A stretch of 51,331 nt of DNA from Anaerolineae bacterium (GTDB lineage: Bacteria > Chloroflexota > Anaerolineae > Aggregatilineales > Aggregatilineaceae), in assembly GCA_016926875.1 (NCBI GenBank), contig JAFGNU010000100.1, positions 1-51,331 of the forward strand, read 5' to 3'. The position numbers were made by a program, and so were the translations under genes. Shown here in pieces: positions 49,236 through 51,331 of the stretch. The notes under the pieces are model-generated. The model saw only the letters and a list, made by a program, of their open reading frames with translations, searched no databases and had not been told where the DNA came from. Numbering within the stretch: the first letter of the stretch is position 1; the number at the start of each line of letters is the position of its first letter.

Positions 49236-50546
49236 CTACTCAGCAGTTTCTTCTTCCTCGGTAACCGATTCAAGCGTTTCCGATTCTACCGTGTCCACGG
49301 CGTTTGCGCCAGACTCAATTCCGGCTTCTGCTGCCAATTCGGGGCCTTCTGCTACAGCGCTGTCGGCTGCGATAACCTGTTCGTCCGTCTCGTCGTCAGG
49401 ACCAAAGCCCGCTGCTTCGTCGAGCGGCAGTTCGTTTTCGACGTCACGGATGCTCAGCCCTAACCGCTGGCGGTGTGATTCGATGCTGATGATGCGCGCG
49501 TTGATCGTCTGCCCATCGTGCAGCAAAATGGTCGGGTCTTCGGGCGGCGGTGAGTTGATCTGGCTGACATGCAGCAGCGCTTCGATACCGGGATCCAGGC
49601 TGACAAACGCGCCAAACTGCGTCACGCGGCTGATCACGCCCTCAACCACCTGGCCGACGTGGTAAATCTCGTCCACCTGGGACCAGGGGTTCGGCTGCAA
49701 GCGCTTGAGCGACAGCCCAATGCGGCGGCCTTCGGCGTCCAGGCGCAGCACGTACACGTCGATCTCGTCGCCGACGCTCAACACCTCGCGCGGGTGCCTG
49801 ACACGGTGCCAGGCCAGTTCGCTGATATGGATCAGGCCGTCGGCCCCGCCGAGATCGACAAACGCGCCAAAATCACGCAAACCGCTGACTCGCCCGGTGC
49901 GAACCTCGCCCTCTTTCAACTCGGAGAGCAGTTCATCCTTCAACTGATCGCGCATCTCGCGCTGGGCTTCGCGCTGGCTGAGCACCAGCCGCCGCCGCCG
50001 CCGGTTAACTTCGATGACCTTGGCAGACATGGGCTGGCCGATCAGGCTTTCCAGGTGCGTTTTCCGTTCTTCCTCGCTGAGTCCGCGCGGCAGATCGGTT
50101 ACATGGCTGGCCGGGATGAACCCGCGCAGGTTGCCGAACGGCACGATCAGACCGCCCCGGTTGGCATCGGCTACTTCGCTGTCCCAGATTTCCTCTTCGT
50201 TCATCATCGTTTCAGCGTGCAGCCAGTCCTCGTTTTGCTTGGCCTGGGCAACCGAGACGATCATGTTACCTTCTTTGTCTTCGGGGCGAATGATCATCAC
50301 CGGGATTTCGTCGCCAATGCTGAAGTCGACCTCGTCGCCGAGTTTTTCCAGGTCATTGCGGGGCACCACGCCATCGCGTTTCATGCCAACGTCGACCAAC
50401 AGCCCCATGCTGTCGACGGAAAGAACCGTGCCGGTGACGATGTCACCACGCGTCGGCTGAATAGCCGCCAGAGACTCCTCCAGCAGTGCGAGGAAGTCCA
50501 TCTCATCCTCAGATGTTTCGGTGTGTGTATTGATTGAATCTACCAT
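49236..50546 (-). CDS. rpsA: 30S ribosomal protein S1 (four S1 domains)
   Basis: The 436-residue protein has four S1 domains at about residues 30-100 (GDIVTGTVLSVDSMGLLVDVG), 115-185, 208-276 (GRVSGLRDFGAFVDLGGADG) and 293-366 (GVISRVTQFGAFVSLDPG), then an acidic Ala/Glu tail of 70 residues. S1 holds mRNA on the 30S subunit. The ATG at 50546 begins the natural N-terminus; no strong ribosome site is seen, as is common for S1 genes. It is driven by a consensus promoter with a structured leader. Confidence 0.95.
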   Translation of the reverse strand: MVDSINTHTETSEDEMDFLALLEESLAAIQPTRGDIVTGTVLSVDSMGLLVDVGMKRDGVVPRNDLEKLGDEVDFSIGDEIPVMIIRPEDKEGNMIVSVAQAKQNEDWLHAETMMNEEEIWDSEVADANRGGLIVPFGNLRGFIPASHVTDLPRGLSEEERKTHLESLIGQPMSAKVIEVNRRRRRLVLSQREAQREMRDQLKDELLSELKEGEVRTGRVSGLRDFGAFVDLGGADGLIHISELAWHRVRHPREVLSVGDEIDVYVLRLDAEGRRIGLSLKRLQPNPWSQVDEIYHVGQVVEGVISRVTQFGAFVSLDPGIEALLHVSQINSPPPEDPTILLHDGQTINARIISIESHRQRLGLSIRDVENELPLDEAAGFGPDDETDEQVIAADSAVAEGPELAAEAGIESGANAVDTVESETLESVTEEEETAE

Positions 50547-50595
50547 TAGCTCTTGATTTCCCCCCTGGGGTCGGATTTTGGCTACGGATCGAGGC

Positions 50596-50640
50596 AACAA
50601 AAAACCGGCTCGATCACCAAAAGATGACCAGCACGGTTAA
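50596..50640 (-). promoter_or_regulatory. Terminator-like hairpin in the rpsA leader (possible attenuator)
   Basis: On the minus strand AACCG-T-GCT-G-G-TCA pairs with TGA-TC-G-AGC-CGGTT across a TTTTGG-type loop and is followed by six T. It lies 50 bases before the rpsA start and about 140 after its promoter, so it would stop transcription unless bypassed. Confidence 0.55.
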
Positions 50641-50781
50641 ATGTGCTCTTATTACAAAGGCGCAGCGCTTACACTGATGCCGGGGCGCATACACAAGAAA
50701 TATGAAACAATACCTGTTTTAAGCGACCGGTCTTTCAAGCGATTGACAGCGCAGCGCGCCCTCCTTTCCGTAGTGCGAGGC

Positions 50782-50810
50782 ATTATAGCGGTCGCGTGCG
50801 GGTTTGTCAA
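50782..50810 (-). promoter_or_regulatory. Perfect consensus sigma70 promoter of rpsA
   Basis: On the minus strand TTGACA, exactly 17 bases, then TATAAT: both boxes match consensus at all positions. The predicted start gives a leader of about 230 bases. Confidence 0.9.
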
Positions 50811-50857
50811 CCGTGCGCAAGTGGTTGTTGATGCACGAACAGCCGGTCAGCGTGCAG

Positions 50858-50898
50858 CCAAAAACAACCACCACCCCTGGCCCGGTACCGGGGTGGTG
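50858..50898 (-). terminator. Rho-independent terminator of the right-edge gene
   Basis: On the minus strand CACCACCCC and GGGGTGGTG form a nine-pair stem over 12 bases, followed by GTTGTTTTT. It separates the acidic repeat gene from rpsA. Confidence 0.8.
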
Positions 50899-50911
50899 TC
50901 GCGAAAACGGC

Positions 50912-50958
50912 GGCGTAAGTTGGACGGTAAAAAACCGTTACCGGTCAGCGCTTACGCC
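50912..50958 (-). other. Nested hairpin in the 3' region of the right-edge gene
   Basis: GGCGTAAG and CTTACGCC form an outer eight-pair stem; ACGGT and ACCGT form an inner stem around a homopolymer loop. It lies between the stop at 51050 and the terminator and may protect the mRNA end. Confidence 0.45.
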
Positions 50959-51049
50959 TGGTACAGTCAAATTGATTCTGTCAGATCGATTGGCCGCGGC
51001 AAGCAGTGCCACGAACGCAAATACTCTGCAAGGATTTCGACGGCTTTAC

Positions 51050-51331
51050 CTAGTCGTCATCATCATCGTCATCGTCGTCGTCATCGCTGTCGTCGTCTTC
51101 GTCGCTCTCTTCTTCGACTTCGACCGGCTCTTCAGCGGCGGCGGGTTCTTCGTCAAGCGGCTCGTCTTCTTCGGCTGGCTCTTCCTCAGCTTCGACGGCT
51201 TCGACTGGCTCTTCATCGGCGGGTTCGACGTCCGCTTCGTCAAGCGGCTCGTCTTCTTCGACTGGCTCTTCCTCGGCTTCGACGGCTTCGACCGGCTCTT
51301 CATCGGCGGGTTCGACGTCCGCTTCGGCGGC
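51050..51331 (-). CDS. C-terminal part of an acidic repeat protein (cut by the edge)
   Basis: The frame is open to the window end, so the start is missing. The 93 visible residues are nearly all Glu, Asp, Ala, Pro and Val: two copies of a 29-residue unit (beginning EADVEPADEEPVEAV) followed by EEPAAAEEP and a run of Asp ending at the stop. An acidic tail of this kind is disordered; it may bind basic proteins or metals. The parent protein is unknown. A terminator lies downstream. Confidence 0.75.
   Translation of the reverse strand, partial: AAEADVEPADEEPVEAVEAEEEPVEEDEPLDEADVEPADEEPVEAVEAEEEPAEEDEPLDEEPAAAEEPVEVEEESDEDDDSDDDDDDDDDDD
51152..51325 (-). repeat. 87-bp coding tandem repeat, two copies
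   Basis: Copies 51239-51325 and 51152-51238 are nearly identical in DNA, and each encodes 29 residues in frame. The array may go on beyond the window. Confidence 0.9.

Noticed and set aside
51046-51303. Lys/Ser/Thr-rich reading frame at the right edge
   Set aside because: It is an out-of-frame reading of the Glu/Asp repeat gene; the acidic frame is preferred because it is open to the window edge, has a periodic 29-residue unit and is followed by a terminator.
51060-51331. CRISPR-like appearance of the TTC/GTC-rich repeats
   Set aside because: The units are adjacent, 87 bases long, in frame and without spacers, so they are coding repeats.

Overview
The window looks like chromosomal DNA of a bacterium of the phylum Chloroflexota, probably class Anaerolineae. 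This is an inference from gene content: high GC, a nuo cluster with two nuoM genes, an atp cluster with a b-delta fusion, a MurE-type ligase with a TGTDGKT P-loop, tandem FemAB-like transferases, and many secreted or membrane proteins carrying SH3/WD40, FecR or 'CGDG' repeats. No rRNA, tRNA, CRISPR array, phage gene or transposase was seen. Genes are dense on both strands, and both window edges cut genes whose products end in acidic tails.

Layout. 1-5.5 kb: a truncated acidic protein, a secreted FecR/Cys-repeat protein, an unknown gene, then a minus-strand group of two FemAB-like transferases, a sulfotransferase and a 47-residue YqaE/Pmp3 membrane protein. 5.7-17.5 kb: a promoter followed by the membrane-arm genes of respiratory complex I in the order nuoA-H-J-K-L-[two sulfotransferases]-M-M-N; the soluble-arm genes (B, C, D, E, F, G, I) are absent. 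17.7-21.4 kb: a small CCHC-type protein, a HIT-family gene between two 104-bp direct repeats, and then atpZ/I-atpB-atpE-atpFH, which is the membrane (F0) part of ATP synthase without alpha, beta, gamma or epsilon. 21.5-27.4 kb: aldo/keto reductase, glycerophosphodiesterase, MurE-type ligase, GT2 glycosyltransferase and an undecaprenyl-phosphate sugar transferase. 27.4-32.8 kb: a palindromic element, a MazG-like/TIR-like gene pair, an unknown gene, proS, a GYD-domain gene, an LLM-type flavin enzyme and a small minus-strand gene. 33-36.7 kb: a methyltransferase, an AT-richer HNH nuclease and a secreted SH3/WD40 protein. 36.7-42.7 kb, minus strand: tandem-NYN protein, Nudix hydrolase, rpsO, pnp. 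43-48.4 kb: an AI-2E-family transporter, a GNAT enzyme, small unknown proteins, a phosphoribosyltransferase and a DUF402 protein. 48.5-51.3 kb, minus strand: an acidic repeat protein (cut by the edge), rpsA, rpsU, infA.

How it fits together. Two proton-motive-force machines are represented only by their membrane halves and sit side by side, which suggests modular gene clusters with the soluble halves elsewhere. The complex I genes carry signs of a fourth pump: tandem NuoM proteins and a 26-residue expansion near the NuoL C-terminus. Envelope assembly (MurE-type ligase, FemAB-like, GT2, sugar transferase, three sulfotransferases) and translation/RNA decay (proS, rpsO-pnp, rpsA-rpsU-infA) are the other main themes. 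Dispersed palindromic elements occupy several gaps, including two inside the nuo operon.
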